64,000 bases of DNA, taken from assembly GCA_965178125.1 (NCBI GenBank), contig OZ237756.1, positions 310,001-374,000 on the forward strand. Direction: 5' to 3'. This document shows positions 26,901 to 38,468 of this stretch, piece by piece. The notes beneath the pieces were generated by a model. It did no database searches. It was not told the DNA's origin and saw only the letters and a program-made list of their open reading frames with translations. Position numbers and translations under genes: made by a program. The stretch is from Bilabrum cf. latius. Taxonomy: Eukaryota; Bigyra: Bicosoecida; Bigyra; Bicosoecida. Positions within the stretch are counted from its first letter, which is position 1. Each line of letters starts with the position of its first letter.

Positions 26901-29900
26901 AGCTACGGTTGTACTGCCTAGTTTGATACTGTACAATGGGGCCTTTCCCATCCGTGTAGCCTATACAACGTGCATCGCTGGCGGTAGCACTGTTGCCGGA
27001 GCACGAGCAACTGCATCGATCGAGATTCGCTCACCGTCGTCCATAGTGGCTAGATCCTTGGCAGACTGTGGTACTTCCCCGAAATGTAGCACAAGCTCCA
27101 TCACCAGGTCCATCTCACACGATGCCGCTTGCGGGCACTACGCTCGTATTGCCTGATCAATTGTGGTCGCCATGTCCAACGGGTGCATGGTTCGCGGGAA
27201 CCCCCAGGCATGGACGGCATGCCCGCCAATGTACTCGAACTGTACACTGTAACCTAGATCTATTCCGGATACTGGACGCACTGCCAGGGGCCTGGCAAGT
27301 ATTATTGGAAGCGCGGACAGCGCGTGTACACTCAGTCGAATCGTACATGCGCCATCGTGCGGCTTTCCCAACCACGACAGGAGCACTCTAGTGGAGCTGC
27401 CGGTAGTACTGCCCACAGCAGTTGCACCACCGCTGTCGAGTCCAAGATGCATGGGAGCAATGACGTCAGCGTCAATCGTACTGTTCGCAGGACTTGCGCT
27501 ATCACCCGTGACATCGCCTGCGCTGCCACCTGCGCTTGCACCCACACCTCCTGCCTTGCTGTGGTCAAGCACGAACTGCCTAAAGACTCGAGCTGCAGCA
27601 GGAGACACGGCCGTGAATACTGCCCTGCAGCGAATGCTAAAGGGGCTGTCGAGCTCCCGGTAGGACGGAACCAGGCGTTGCATGACCGGGTCTGTGCTGT
27701 ACATGTCATTGCCGGCACGGAGCGCATATCCAGGCGACCCGGCCGACATGCACCTATCCCTGAATGCCTGCAGCAATGCCATCCAGTCCATGGGTACGAT
27801 CCGCTTCTGGCGATGCACGGCACTAGCATCATTGCTACCATCGGCCGTCTTTGGCGGTTTCGCTACCGATGTCACCAGCACCTGGATATTCTCACACTCC
27901 GCCCCTGCTGCTTCGACGTCAGATTCATTTCGCCCAGCACCGCTGCTGGGACCGGTACCGCGGTCCTCAAAATGACTGTAGCCTCTCGGTGCAGCGATCG
28001 CTCTCAGGACTCTGGCACCGGGCCCTACCAGCAGAGAACCGTCACCTCCGAAATGATCCTGATTTCCGGAGGGAACGACGTCCACGGCGTGCATCTGCAT
28101 GTCGTGGTGGGCGGTCACCTGGGCCTTGAGCCAGGCTGCGCAGGCTGTTTCCCTTCCAGCTGGCACCCACAGCCGCAAGCTCCCAAGCGGAACTGAGCCG
28201 TGGCCACTGGTCCAGGGCGTTTGAAGCAGCGCCTGATGGTCTCCAAGAGGGAGACCGGGATGCATGGTGATACGCTTGATCTGGGTACATTGCGCGCCCA
28301 GCATGCTTCGGTAAGTGGCGGTGTCCATGCCCTCGACCTCGACAGCCGCCATGTCTACACCTGCAGGAAAGTCCTCGGAACGCATGCCGGCCAGTCGTAT
28401 CAAGTCTTCTTTGACCACCCTCGTGAGACTGCACATGATATAGCTGCCGAGATCCTGCACCTGCTCAAATGCAACAATATCGGGCATTGCCTGGCCATCT
28501 ACTGCACGCGAAAGGCACGAGGAATTGTGGATCTGGGCGATTCCGATCCACCGCCCATGCCGCTGCAGGCTATATCCAGCGCGAGCACCACTATTGGAAG
28601 CAGCGAGGTTGTCTTGCAGCGCCCATCCTACGAAGCACGCCACCATGCGCTCTATGGAAAGATCGGCGGAGCCACTGGTAGCTGGATGCTCCACTTCGAA
28701 TGCCACATCCAGCGGCTCGACGCAAAGCTCAATGAGTCTCGCCGCACTGGCTCCGTCTGTATCTCCGTCTACCTCGTCGTCTTCGGGGGTTTTCGATTCG
28801 TCAGCACCGGCCCCGATGGCGGCCTGTGGAGCAGCGGGTCGCAGCGCAGAGATACCTGCTTCACCTAGCGGACGAAGCGTCAGCATGGCAGGCGAGCCGA
28901 ACTCTAGGCTAGAGCACTTGAGCACATCGTCGGCAATCTAGTCCATGCGATCTGGGATTCCCTTGAAGGTGTCAATGACTCGCTCCGCGGCTTCAGAGAA
29001 CAATAGATGCACCAGCTCTGCCTGCAACTCGTTGTATCGCTCCGGTTCGCGTATTTCCTCTGCGGTTCTTGACCCTGAACGAGGGCGTGCTGCAGGTGCA
29101 TCGACTAGCCCAAGGCGCTCCCATGCAGTGTATACCCTCAACAGGGTGATCAAATCGCCCCATGGAGAGGTCGCACCCTGGAGTCGGCTTGTGATGCTGC
29201 GGTACAACGACCCCTGCAGACCTGACTGCAGCAGGGCAACTAGTCTAAGCACAATCTATGAGCCAATGGCAAGCTCTCCCGTGGCTTCTATTGCCTTGAA
29301 CAGCAGCGCTCCGTGCCAGGGCTCCATTCCAGCGGACTGGACTACATGACCTCGAAACGTGGCAGATGACACAGACGCCTGCCCCTTGCGGCCGCCGTCT
29401 TTCTTTGCAAGACCCAGCCCGCAGAGCGTATGTACAGCAGCAAGTTGGTCGTGTACCCTGGGCCTCGTGATCCACTAAAACTCGGAAGTAGATATGCCTG
29501 CGGTGAGTATGCCCAGCGTCATACGGGTGACGTCGCACCGTAGCACCCCAGGCAGGTTCTGTGGCCGCATAACGTCGAACGAGTCCTTAGAGTAGAGCCG
29601 GATGCACTTGCCCGGGCAGGTCCTCCCGGTCCTGCCCTCCCGCTGGATGGCAGCTGCCTGGGAGATGCGCTCGAGGCGGCGCTGCGAGATGCGCAGGTCA
29701 GGATCGTATACCTCCTGCCAGTCGTAGCCGCAGTCAATCACGCAGGACACGCCAGGCACAGTAATTGATGACTCAGCCACCCGTGTAGCAAAGTACACGA
29801 CCGGTGTGCCAGTATTCGACGCACGCATGGATTTCTCCAACGAGCCTGAGTCGAGAACAAGCACCTGCACGGACCTGGTATGGCCGAATTGCTCCTGCAG

Positions 29901-31391
29901 CATGCCGAGCATGGCCTGCTTGCACCTGTACGCAGCACCACGACCAGGCGCAAACGCGAGCACACCTTCGCTAGCCTTCCGCTAGACGAGCCCCATGGCC
30001 TCCCGGAAAGCAACTAGCGCAGTGCACTGCACCAGTGTCTCAATCTGGTCCTTGATTTTTGGCCTCCTGTACCTCCATGTCGGCCGAGCATTTGGCTTGC
30101 CCATTGTGTGAGGCGGTTTCTAGCGCTGTAGGCCACGGGGACCCAGAATAGACAGCCTACTCGCTGACTTTCTCTCCCGGTAGAAATCATCCACCTACCT
30201 TGACACAGCGTCAAGCTACTCAAACTGAGTCTTCGTGTCGTAGCTGAAGCCGTCGATCTGGAAGCGGGATGACCCGGGGAAGAATGCCTCAATCTCGTCG
30301 TGGTCCAGTGTCGCAGATGCCACCAGGAGGGTAGGTCTGTACGTGCACGACGGTGAGCTCCCGCCGCTCTTGCCGGGTGCGCCGTACATGATGCGCTTTA
30401 CCATGCCCAGGAGTGCATCGCACTGCACGCCCCTCTCGTGCACTTCGTCAACCATGATGATTCCGAAGCTCTCTAGCCTCATCATCTGAGCTACCCCTCC
30501 AGCGCTGGCATCAGCAGCGGCACCAGGATCAGGATCTGCGCATGAGCTGCCTCCGCCCTATTGCAGCCAGTTTCCAGCCATGATGAGCGCAGTTGCTTCG
30601 TCCACGAATACGATCGAGTTGCTTCGAGACACCAGAGGCTGGGAACCCGCGATTGCCAAGCCCACGGCCCCGCCGGCCCCCACCTTAGATCCGAGTTCCT
30701 GGGCCACCCTGTAGGCAAGGAGGGCGGCACTTTCCGGCTACGGCTCCGTGACCAGCAGTCTGCATCCATTTTTGGCCTGTGCGAGCCCTCGCTGGGCGAG
30801 CACTTGCGGGAGTTGAGTTGATTTGCCGCTGCCCGGCCTCCCGCTCACGAGCATCACAGGCATAGCTTCTGGCTCCGTCCCCCAGGCTTGCTGCACCCGT
30901 TTAACCGCCTGGTATATGCCATTCTCCTGCGTGAATACCCGTAGGCTTCTAGAAAATGCTCTGACAGCAAGGTCCAGCCGATGGAGCAGTGCTTGCATTA
31001 GCTGCAGCCGGCCGTCCAACGCTGAGTCGGAGGAGGAGGAAACGCCCAGCCCGAGGCGCCTTTTGCGCTCTCGCAGCAGCCTCTCTTCTTCCGACTCGTC
31101 CACATGTACGGTTTTTGCCTTGGCCCAGGCCTCTGCAGCTGCAAGGACGTCGCCCATCATGCGGGCAAACAGGGCATTCGATCTGGTTTGCATCTCTCTC
31201 GTCAGCTGGTTCTTGCGCTTCTGGAGCTGGTCCAGCCGCACGATGTCTTCCCGTGACAGCCCTACGCCGGTACCGTCCCCGGAAATGTCTCTAATTTCCG
31301 TGGAAATATCGCCCATGATCTGCTGCGCTCTGGTGGTCGCTCGATTCAAGTAGTCAGACGCGATCGCGTACACGACCCTGAGGCTCGAAAG
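23934..31391 (-). pseudogene. NYN-DEAH helicase-RBR E3 gene, 3' part, split by the virophage
   Basis: The frame is continuous from the insertion edge (31391) to TGA 23934 with TAG as Gln. Visible helicase motifs are Walker A GRPGSGKST (near 30830), DEVH box (near 30440), SAT (near 30305), motif V TRVAESSITVPG and motif VI QREGRTGR (near 29640-29780). HA2 and long low-similarity regions follow. The C-terminus is RBR-like: a degenerate RING1-like CAISYE near 25045, IBR cysteines (24420-24530), and RING2 with CANPDCSKPIWRFSGCNHMTC spanning about 24190-24250, including the GCNH catalytic-type Cys. The nearest known architecture is plant DEAH11/DEAH12 (helicase plus RBR). With the distal part the protein would be 2876 residues. 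This allele is interrupted; an intact homologous allele may exist. Confidence 0.88.
31386..31391. repeat. Left target-site duplication of the virophage (CGAAAG)
   Basis: CGAAAG here is repeated at 57117-57122 directly outside the other inverted-repeat end. Removing the element and one copy restores the helicase frame (minus-strand codons CTT TCG). Confidence 0.93.
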
Positions 31392-32451
31392 GGGGGGACA
31401 ACAGGTGGTGGTAGGTACACCAAGCGTTTAGGACGAGGGCTACGCTACGCTCGCCCCTCCTTTAAAGGCATATTTAGCAACTCAAGTGTTTCCCCTATAA
31501 ACCTAAATGATTTCACAGGGGGTTCCCCAAGAACCCCTATAGAACCCCTCTATGTACCCATTTTCAGATATAAAATTTACTCCTACGAAGTAGGGGTAAA
31601 TTGAAGAATTCTAATATTTAACCCCCTTATAAACTCTAACAGCAAAGACAGAGATGTTTTAGTAAAGTAGGAAAAAATGAAGAAATTAACCAAGTGTCCA
31701 AAATATCTCTGTGTTTGCTGTAGGAACGGAAGGATGAATTCCCAAGAGACCAAGAGACCAACCGAGGATTTCCCCAAGAGAACAAGGTATTTTATCAAGA
31801 GACCGAGGTATGTTCCCAAGCGACAAACCGATAAACCGACCGATGAACCGACCGATGAACCGACCAAGGATTTCCCAAGGATTTCCCAAGGATTTCCCAA
31901 GGATTTCCCAAGGATTTCCCAAGGATTTCCCAAGCGACTAAATTGTTCTCCGAAGCAACCAAACCGATTACCCAAGAGATGATACATTATAAGGAAAACG
32001 AAAACGTATTTTAAGTCCCTTTGGAAAAGTCCCCCAAGATGCTCGGGCTTTGCCCTCCGCTCTTTTGATATCTTTTTCAAAGATTAAAATTGAGAGATTT
32101 TACAGGTCAATTTTAAGAGACTTAGAAAGAATAAATATATTTTCCAATTAAAATTAAATGTTGTAATTCCTATGATGCCACCATAAAAATTAAAAGGAAA
32201 ACGAAAACGTATTTTAAGTCCCTTTCGAAAAGTCCCCAAAAAACTTGTCAATTTTACAGGTCAATTATAAGAGACTTAGAAAAAATAAATTAAGTTCCCA
32301 AGATGCTCGGGCTTTGCCCTCCGCTCTTTTGATATCTTTTTCAAAGATTAAAATTAAATGTTGTAATTCCTATGATGCCACCATAAAAATTAAAAGGAAA
32401 ATAAAAAACAAATTATAATTGTTTTCCAATTAAAAACACAAAAATTGATTG
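31392..32451 (+). repeat. Left terminal inverted repeat of the virophage
   Basis: About 1060 bp matching the reverse complement of 56293-57116. It is longer than the right copy because of six rather than three 11-bp units (AAGGATTTCCC, about 31864-31932) and a duplicated block of about 200 bp (unit near 31991-32036 recurring near 32194-32240). The repeats contain only low-complexity open frames. Confidence 0.92.
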
Positions 32452-32467
32452 CCTAAAGTGGAAATGT

Positions 32468-32501
32468 CGTACCTTAAGCATAACTTACGTAGTCTATAGT
32501 A
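32468..32501 (+). promoter_or_regulatory. Bipartite virophage promoter motif, copy 1
   Basis: CGTACCTTAAG at 32468 is followed by TCTATAGTA at 32493, 20 bases before the ATG at 32513. The same pair with the same 25-base start-to-start spacing occurs before the helicase and polymerase genes. The TCTA core recalls the mavirus/CroV late promoter. Confidence 0.75.
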
Positions 32502-32512
32502 CAACCACATAA

Positions 32513-32752
32513 ATGGCAAAATCACAAAAGGAACTCGAGAATTACATCTTGGCGACCAAAGAATGTCTTAAATCAGTCCCGTTTATTACAACACGAGAAG
32601 CATACGATATGGCCAAAAAGTACCTTGAATTTACAAAGACTATTATTTGGATTAATTATGATGATGACGATGACCTGCTTGCTGACTTTGAGGAAGCTAA
32701 AGATTTAAGTCAAATTGTAGTTGAATGGCACGAAAGTACCAAAACCAAATGA
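32513..32752 (+). CDS. Virophage small acidic protein, unknown
   Basis: 79 residues, ATG 32513 to TGA 32750, just inside the left inverted repeat. It is helical-looking with an acidic run (DDDDDLLADFEEA). The bipartite promoter motif lies upstream. No family was recognised; its position ahead of the replication genes suggests an early regulatory or replication accessory role, which is inference only. Confidence 0.7.
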   Translation: MAKSQKELENYILATKECLKSVPFITTREAYDMAKKYLEFTKTIIWINYDDDDDLLADFEEAKDLSQIVVEWHESTKTK

Positions 32753-32817
32753 TTTTTTCCCAAGAATTATTTTCCCTACTTTACAAAAGTAAGGAGAATG
32801 ATACAACTATATAGCAA

Positions 32818-33873
32818 ATGAGTAGCGCCTTTGAAAGAATATTACAATCCCTAAACATTTATCCCAACAGTCGTATTGTAAATTTAATGAAACGACCAAA
32901 ACGACCCAAAGGAGTAAATCGACCCCACGTAAATGTACCAGAACCTCACCAAGTGGTACAAATGGATTTATTATCATTACCCCACGACAATAATTATAAA
33001 TACGCATTAACTGCTATTGATTTACATACAAAGTAGGCCGATGCTGAACCGCTCAAAACCAAGCGTTAGAACGAAGTATTAAAGGCATCAAAAAAGATTT
33101 TCAATCGTGGTAATGTCCAGAAACCGCAGCACCGTTTGGAAATAGATAATGGAAAAGAATTTAACGCTTTACAAAGATATTTAGAAGAGACCGATGTATT
33201 TGTACGAAGAAATAAAGCAGGTCGCCACCGACAACAGGCATTAGTGGAAAACCTAAATAAAACGTTGGGAAAAGCCATATTTACCCTATAGAACGTTAAT
33301 GAGTTAAATACAGGTAATGAAAGCGTAGAATGGGTGGATATGCTTCCAAACATCATTGAAAACTATAATGAATATCAACTAGAAAAGTATATAGAAGAAC
33401 CACCTTTACCCCCAGAACACTTCGACTTTACGTAGTGTAAAGGAGACGCTTGTAATATATTGGAAGAGGGTACAAGAGTTCGTATACCATTAGAAGAACC
33501 CAGAAAGGCTACAAATTTACAGCAAAAATTATCCGGAAATTTTCGTGCTTCAGATTTACGCTATAATCCAGAAATCAAAACGATAACTAAAGTATTATTA
33601 AGACCGAGACAACCACCCTTATATGTTGTGGATTAGGATGATTTAGTGGCTTATCCAAAAGAGGAATTACAGATTATCGACTTTGATAATGAGGACAATA
33701 ACCGAGATGCTCAGACAATCTTTCTCCCAAAAAAAATAAAATCCGAGAACGAAACAGAATATCAAATAGAATGGAAAGATTTTCCAGAACCAGAACATTG
33801 GACGTGGGAACCAAAGAATAAAATCCAAGAAATTGCTCCTAATTTAATTTTGGAGTGGGATATAGAAAATTGA
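32818..33873 (+). CDS. Virophage DDE (rve) integrase with chromodomain
   Basis: 351 residues to TGA 33871, with five TAG codons read as Gln. The retroviral-type catalytic triad is visible: D50 (VVQMDLL), D110 (EIDNGKEF) and a Glu 34 residues later (QALVENLNK). The C-terminal segment near residues 310-345 (IEWKDFPEPEHWTWEP) is a chromodomain, as in Polintons, mavirus and chromoviral integrases. The enzyme would insert the linear DNA into host chromosomes; the 6-bp target duplication fits rve chemistry. Its start lacks the bipartite promoter motif seen for its neighbours. It lies 65 bases after the preceding small gene. Confidence 0.93.
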
Positions 33874-33885
33874 GATGCCCCGTAT

Positions 33886-33919
33886 CGTACCTTAAGGATT
33901 ATTTTCGTATTCTATAGTA
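33886..33919 (+). promoter_or_regulatory. Bipartite virophage promoter motif, copy 2
   Basis: CGTACCTTAAG at 33886 and TCTATAGTA at 33911, again 25 bases start to start, with the ATG 20 bases after the second box. Confidence 0.75.
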
Positions 33920-33930
33920 CAACAACAAAA

Positions 33931-35592
33931 ATGTCATTCACTCTGCCGACTAAAGCGTATTCGTCAAAAAGCCTTATGGACCTATGTAATGCCGGAAAAC
34001 AAGAGGAATGTATTCAATACCTTAAACAATACTTCTACCGCACCCACGAACAAGGTGGCGGGGTGTATTTTCTAATAGCATCTGAATTAAATCGGAATAA
34101 CATAAGTGATGACGAACCCCAGAAACCAGTCTGGTAGTTCCTTACGAATAAAAATATTACTGAAAATTACCTGATTGGGGGACACTGTATTTACGCGATT
34201 GTGGGCAACAAAAGAGTAAAGACTTGGTCAGCACGAGACTGGTTCTTAAATGAGAATACCGACGTATTTACGATTGTAAGAAAATTCAATTCACCTACCG
34301 TTGATTACGACAATCAAACAATTAACGTTATGGGTTCACCTATACTTACACGGGAAAACTGTGGAAACATAGAGGATTTAACCGAAGACGCAAAAGCAGG
34401 CGCGACTATGATTTACGAACATATCCAGAAGGTGTGGACTTCAGAAGACAAAGAATAGTGTGATTTTGTGATGAAGTGGTTGGCTCACGTTATTGTGGGC
34501 GGAAAGAAGTTGGGTACAGCACTATATTTGAAATCTCCACAAGGAACTGGTAAATCGATGATTATTACCTTCCTTATGAGAAAACTACTCGGATATACCC
34601 TCACACTATAGACGCTTACACACAAGATGCTTCAACCCGACGCCTTCAACTCAATTCTGGACGGGAAACTATTAGTCAATTTTAATGAAATTCCAAAAGC
34701 CTCGCCAACTATTTGGGACGCCATGTAGGCAACACTAAGAAATCTTATTACGGAAAAACACTTTTCCTGTAATGAGAAGTTTGTCAAATCCGAAAGTCGT
34801 CCGAATACATTCAATTTAATTATTGATACGAATGATAGTCCAATCAAAATCACCGAGGAAATCCGTAGATATTGTGTTTTGGATGTGAATACATCTAAGA
34901 AAGGAGACAAAGAATACTTTACAACACTAAAACGTTTTACAGAAAATCCAGAAGTGGCTAAGGCATTTTATATGTTATTGGTTGAAATCTATGATACATC
35001 ACCAGACTTTACAGGACAATTCGCACCAAAATCAAAGAATTTTTACAAAGGAATTCTTGATGGCGCACATCCGGTTTTAAAAATTCTAAAAGAAGAGTGG
35101 CTGGACGAAGGCAGAGATTTTAAAATGACAGTCTTGGAATTCCGCAATTATCTAAAGCAGGAACTGAACGGTAGAGTGAAGAACCTTGGTACACCTATGA
35201 TTAAAACACTATTGTCAGAGGTAGGTGTTCATTCAACGATGAACAAATAGAGAAAACAAGAATTTAATGTGAAACACGCAGACTTACTAAAAGGCTTCCA
35301 ATCTAAATTTTAGGCACTTCGTCATTCTGCTGAGATGGAAAAAGCAAAATCCGAGGTAGATGTTCTTCGAGAGTAGATTAGAGAACTACAGAAACAAGTC
35401 GCATAGCAGTAGGAAACGATTGAATAGTTGGAATTAGAAAAGGAGATTACACCGACGGAACAAGTCCATAAGAAAATCCAGAAACAGCTGAGTGTTGAGA
35501 ATAGCATCGCTATTCAAAAATGGATAAAAGAGAACCCACCAAAGAACAAAAAAGGAAAACTTTCCAAATTCCTCTGTAAAATTGAGAAGTGA
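33931..35592 (+). CDS. Virophage SF3-type replicative helicase
   Basis: 553 residues, ATG 33931 to TGA 35590, with ten TAG codons. Walker A is SPQGTGKS near residue 200. A Walker B-like NFNEI and an SF3 motif C-like LIIDTND follow. The C-terminal coiled coil (about residues 450-500) contains five TAGs in a Gln-type heptad context (for example ELQKQVA-Q-Q-Q-ETIE-Q-LELE), which is strong evidence for Gln. The roughly 190-residue N-terminus may be a primase-like or primer-interacting domain, not recognised. It matches the mavirus replication helicase in family and position beside PolB. Confidence 0.88.
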
Positions 35593-35599
35593 GTGAGTT

Positions 35600-35633
35600 C
35601 GTACCTTAAGAATAATTATCGTATTCTATAATA
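35600..35633 (+). promoter_or_regulatory. Bipartite virophage promoter motif, copy 3
   Basis: CGTACCTTAAG at 35600 and TCTATAATA at 35625 keep the 25-base spacing; the polymerase ATG follows at 35650. It starts only 8 bases after the helicase stop. Confidence 0.72.
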
Positions 35634-35649
35634 TAATAGATACTATAGA

Positions 35650-37491
35650 ATGCCCGAAATCGATTTTACGGAACCCCAAAGAACCAAATTGCGTCTTAAT
35701 GGGAAACCAATATGGAGTATGCGATTTGAGAGCGAGGACCTTATCACCGTAAAAAATGTCTTGGAATTTATTCGTGATTACGACGATGGTGGTGAAAATC
35801 CGTTTGATGACTTTAAATTTAAGGTGAATATCAATTACCAAGATACAGGTTGGCGAACACGAAGCACTTGGATTACTACAGATGATTTAGAAAATCAAGA
35901 TAGTTTATGGGCGGGCTACGAAGACGACGATGACGACGAATATAGAAAATTGAATTCTTTTGAACTACTGCTTATTAGAAAGCCAGAACCAGAAGGCGGT
36001 GCTGACGAACATAACGATTGTTTATATAACGCTATAAAACAGGCTTTTCCTTTTTCAGTTGGTCGTAAGGTAAATGTAAAGAGCGCAAAAGGCAAATGGA
36101 AAACTACTATTAAAAGATTGTCGAAGTCCGACCTCAAAGAACTCTTGAAAATTGGACGTGATGACCCCGTTGATTACAGAAGAATACCAGAGATAGAAGA
36201 CGAACTTCAAGTACGCATTCATGTTGTAGGCGACTTTGAATACACATCTGGAAAAACTCATTTTGACCGTCTTCTAACTGTTTCATTAACAAATGGGCAT
36301 TACAAGTATGTTCCCCCCATTAGTTAGAAAGAATTATTTACACCGCCGTCTAAAGAACCGTGTACGCTAATTACCCGCTTGTATCAATCCGAGAATTCTT
36401 ATTTACTATTTGATGGAGACCGTGAGTATCAATCAGAAGGCATTACATCAGTTTCCAAGGATAAATTCATCTTTGAAGTCAAGTCCAAGGAAGAACTAAG
36501 AACAAAACACGAAGAACGGATGAAAAATGTAAGGGCATTAGCGAAGGAGACGGGTGGATATATGGATTTATCACGATTTATGTTTAGAACATCCCTATTT
36601 GTAAAGTCGTATTTCAGTAAGTTTTCCAAACTTTACCCTGCCGACCCGATTGACCAAGTTGAAGCACTATGGATTTCTAAAGCCTCGGGTGGTGGATTGA
36701 ATTGGGCAAACAAGAATACTACATTAAAAAACGCATACCAGTACGATATTAACTCATTTTATCCAAGTATTATGAAGGGTACATTTACATTTCCGGTTAG
36801 AAGGGGTAAGTTCGTAAAATTTGAAGTACCTTCAAGTGGTTTCTATCCGTACGGCATTTTTAGGGTACATATTGAAAATATCAATTCTAAATTGGTACAA
36901 AAAAGAAAAAACAATTATTATACCCAATATGACATTAACCGAGCGATTGAGACGGGCGCTTAGGTGTCTCTGATTGAAGACGGTGAAGCCAACGCTTTAC
37001 TTTACGATGAGACAACAAGGGTGAAGGCAAATGGACTGTTCAAAACGATGATTGAGCGATTGTACGGTTATAAAAAATAGGGATTGAAGTGTGCGAAGGA
37101 GATACTAAATAATATTTGGGGTTCTCTATGTTAGAAAAACACAATCACAAAAACACTCCGAGATGGTGATTGTATGAATTTTAGACAATTAAAGAACGCG
37201 TATCCTAAAGCATCTGGACGACTTGTATCGGGTATACTATATGACGAAGAGTACGATTACAAAACAGCCTACGCAAGAATGGGCCCCTTTCTGACTGGAC
37301 TTGGACGAAGTAAATTGTCCAAAATGATTGAGCCATATCTTGAAAACATTCACTATGTCAACACGGATGGTTTCATTAGTGAGAAAGAATTACCTCTAAA
37401 GTTATCAACGAACCTTGGGGGTATGAAGTTGGAGCAATCAGGTGAATGTCAAATTATTCACAGTAAGAAGAAAATTTTTAGAAAAGATTGA
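35650..37491 (+). CDS. Virophage protein-primed family B DNA polymerase
   Basis: 613 residues to TGA 37489, with four TAG codons. Polymerase motifs: A, DINSFYPS near residue 366; B, EILNNIWGSL near 483; C, YVNTDGF near 571 (variant of DTD). It has the short, exonuclease-poor look of mavirus/Polinton PolB. The N-terminal 220 residues include NDCLYNAI and a later TNGHYKY, a Cys/His pattern that could be an OTU- or papain-like fold as seen fused to some Polinton polymerases; this is uncertain. Protein priming on linear DNA with inverted terminal repeats is expected for the family. Confidence 0.9.
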
Positions 37492-37492
37492 A

Positions 37493-37765
37493 TTAAATAG
37501 TCTGCTTTTCCTTTAGTCTCTAAATTTCCTATCGCAAACTATCAAGTTCATCCATAATATTAATTTGTTCCCTTTTTGTGTCTTCCTCTTTTTGAAGCCA
37601 ATCAAGGTGTTTTTTGGTTCTACAATGATGTGATTTATTGTACTTCTTATATACACCACCACAGGAACACTTTATCTATTCTCCAAGTTTTTCCTTGTTT
37701 TTCCGGTAGTATTCACGGGCATACAGCTTATCCTGTTCTTTTCTTTCTGAATGACTGAGTGTCAT
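37493..37765 (-). CDS. Virophage small zinc-finger protein
   Basis: 90 residues from ATG 37765 to TAA 37493, with three TAG codons. The centre has CSCGGVYKKYNKSHHCRTKKH, a C-x-C...H-H-C/H type finger common in small proteins of large DNA viruses and virophages. A Leu/Glu/Gln coiled coil follows. Its stop lies one base from the polymerase stop, so the two genes converge tightly. The upstream sequence holds a palindromic TCTATAGTA...TACTATAGA. It is likely nucleic-acid binding. Confidence 0.78.
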
Positions 37766-37806
37766 TTTTGTATTCTATAGTATTATACTATAGAGTTAGA
37801 TTTAAG

Positions 37807-38448
37807 TCATACATTCTACCAAGCAATTTTTAGAGCATCACTTTTCCCATATCCTCTACCTCTTAACTACTGAGCGATTTTCATTGCTAGTTTTGCTTTT
37901 GGGTTTTTCCGACGGCGCCTCCCTTTTCCAGTTTTTTGTGGTTTAAAACTCTACTTCGCTCTTTCGTTCGAGCCCCAATCAGGCACTTCACCACCCATTC
38001 GCATTACTCTAGCCTATCTCGATGATAATAGTTCTTTCTAACTATTTCCCTTCTCTCTAGCATCAAAAAATTCACGCATAGTATCTCTCCGTTCTGACGC
38101 ATATTTTCTATGAATTGCCTAATTAAAATCATCAAGTGTTGTGTCGTGTTGCTCGTGTAGTGATGGTGATAAGAATTTTAGTATACCCACGTCATAATCA
38201 CCATCACTATCTTTGTCAATTCCTAGCGTATCAAATTCTTGTTCGGTCTTTTCGGCGAGCATTTCCATCATTTCCCTTTCCTAAGGGTTTACATATACAC
38301 GATTAGCGTACTTTTCCCCTATACTCTAGTGCTTCCTCAATCCTTTCAAAATTGCTAGTGCTTGTCTAGCGTCTTTCCCCAAACTCTGATGTGGCTAACT
38401 AGCCAGTAAATGTAGTTGTTCTTCGGTATAATCATCAACACCCGCCAT
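37807..38448 (-). CDS. Virophage basic protein, unknown
   Basis: 213 residues, ATG 38448 to TGA 37807, open only with TAG as Gln (about ten TAGs). The N-terminal half is acidic and helical; the C-terminal 70 residues are Lys/Arg-rich (TGKGRRRRKNPKAK) and end with a motif (LRGRGYGKSDALKIAWQNV) similar to the end of the next upstream gene product. TATAGTAA immediately precedes the start. A DNA-binding or core-protein role is possible; no family was recognised. Confidence 0.72.
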
Positions 38449-38468
38449 TTACTATACACAATCATAAA

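Noticed and set aside
31583-32080. ORFs within the terminal inverted repeats
   Set aside because: Low-complexity translations of 11- and 12-bp repeats, mirrored in both ends, without a start-box motif.
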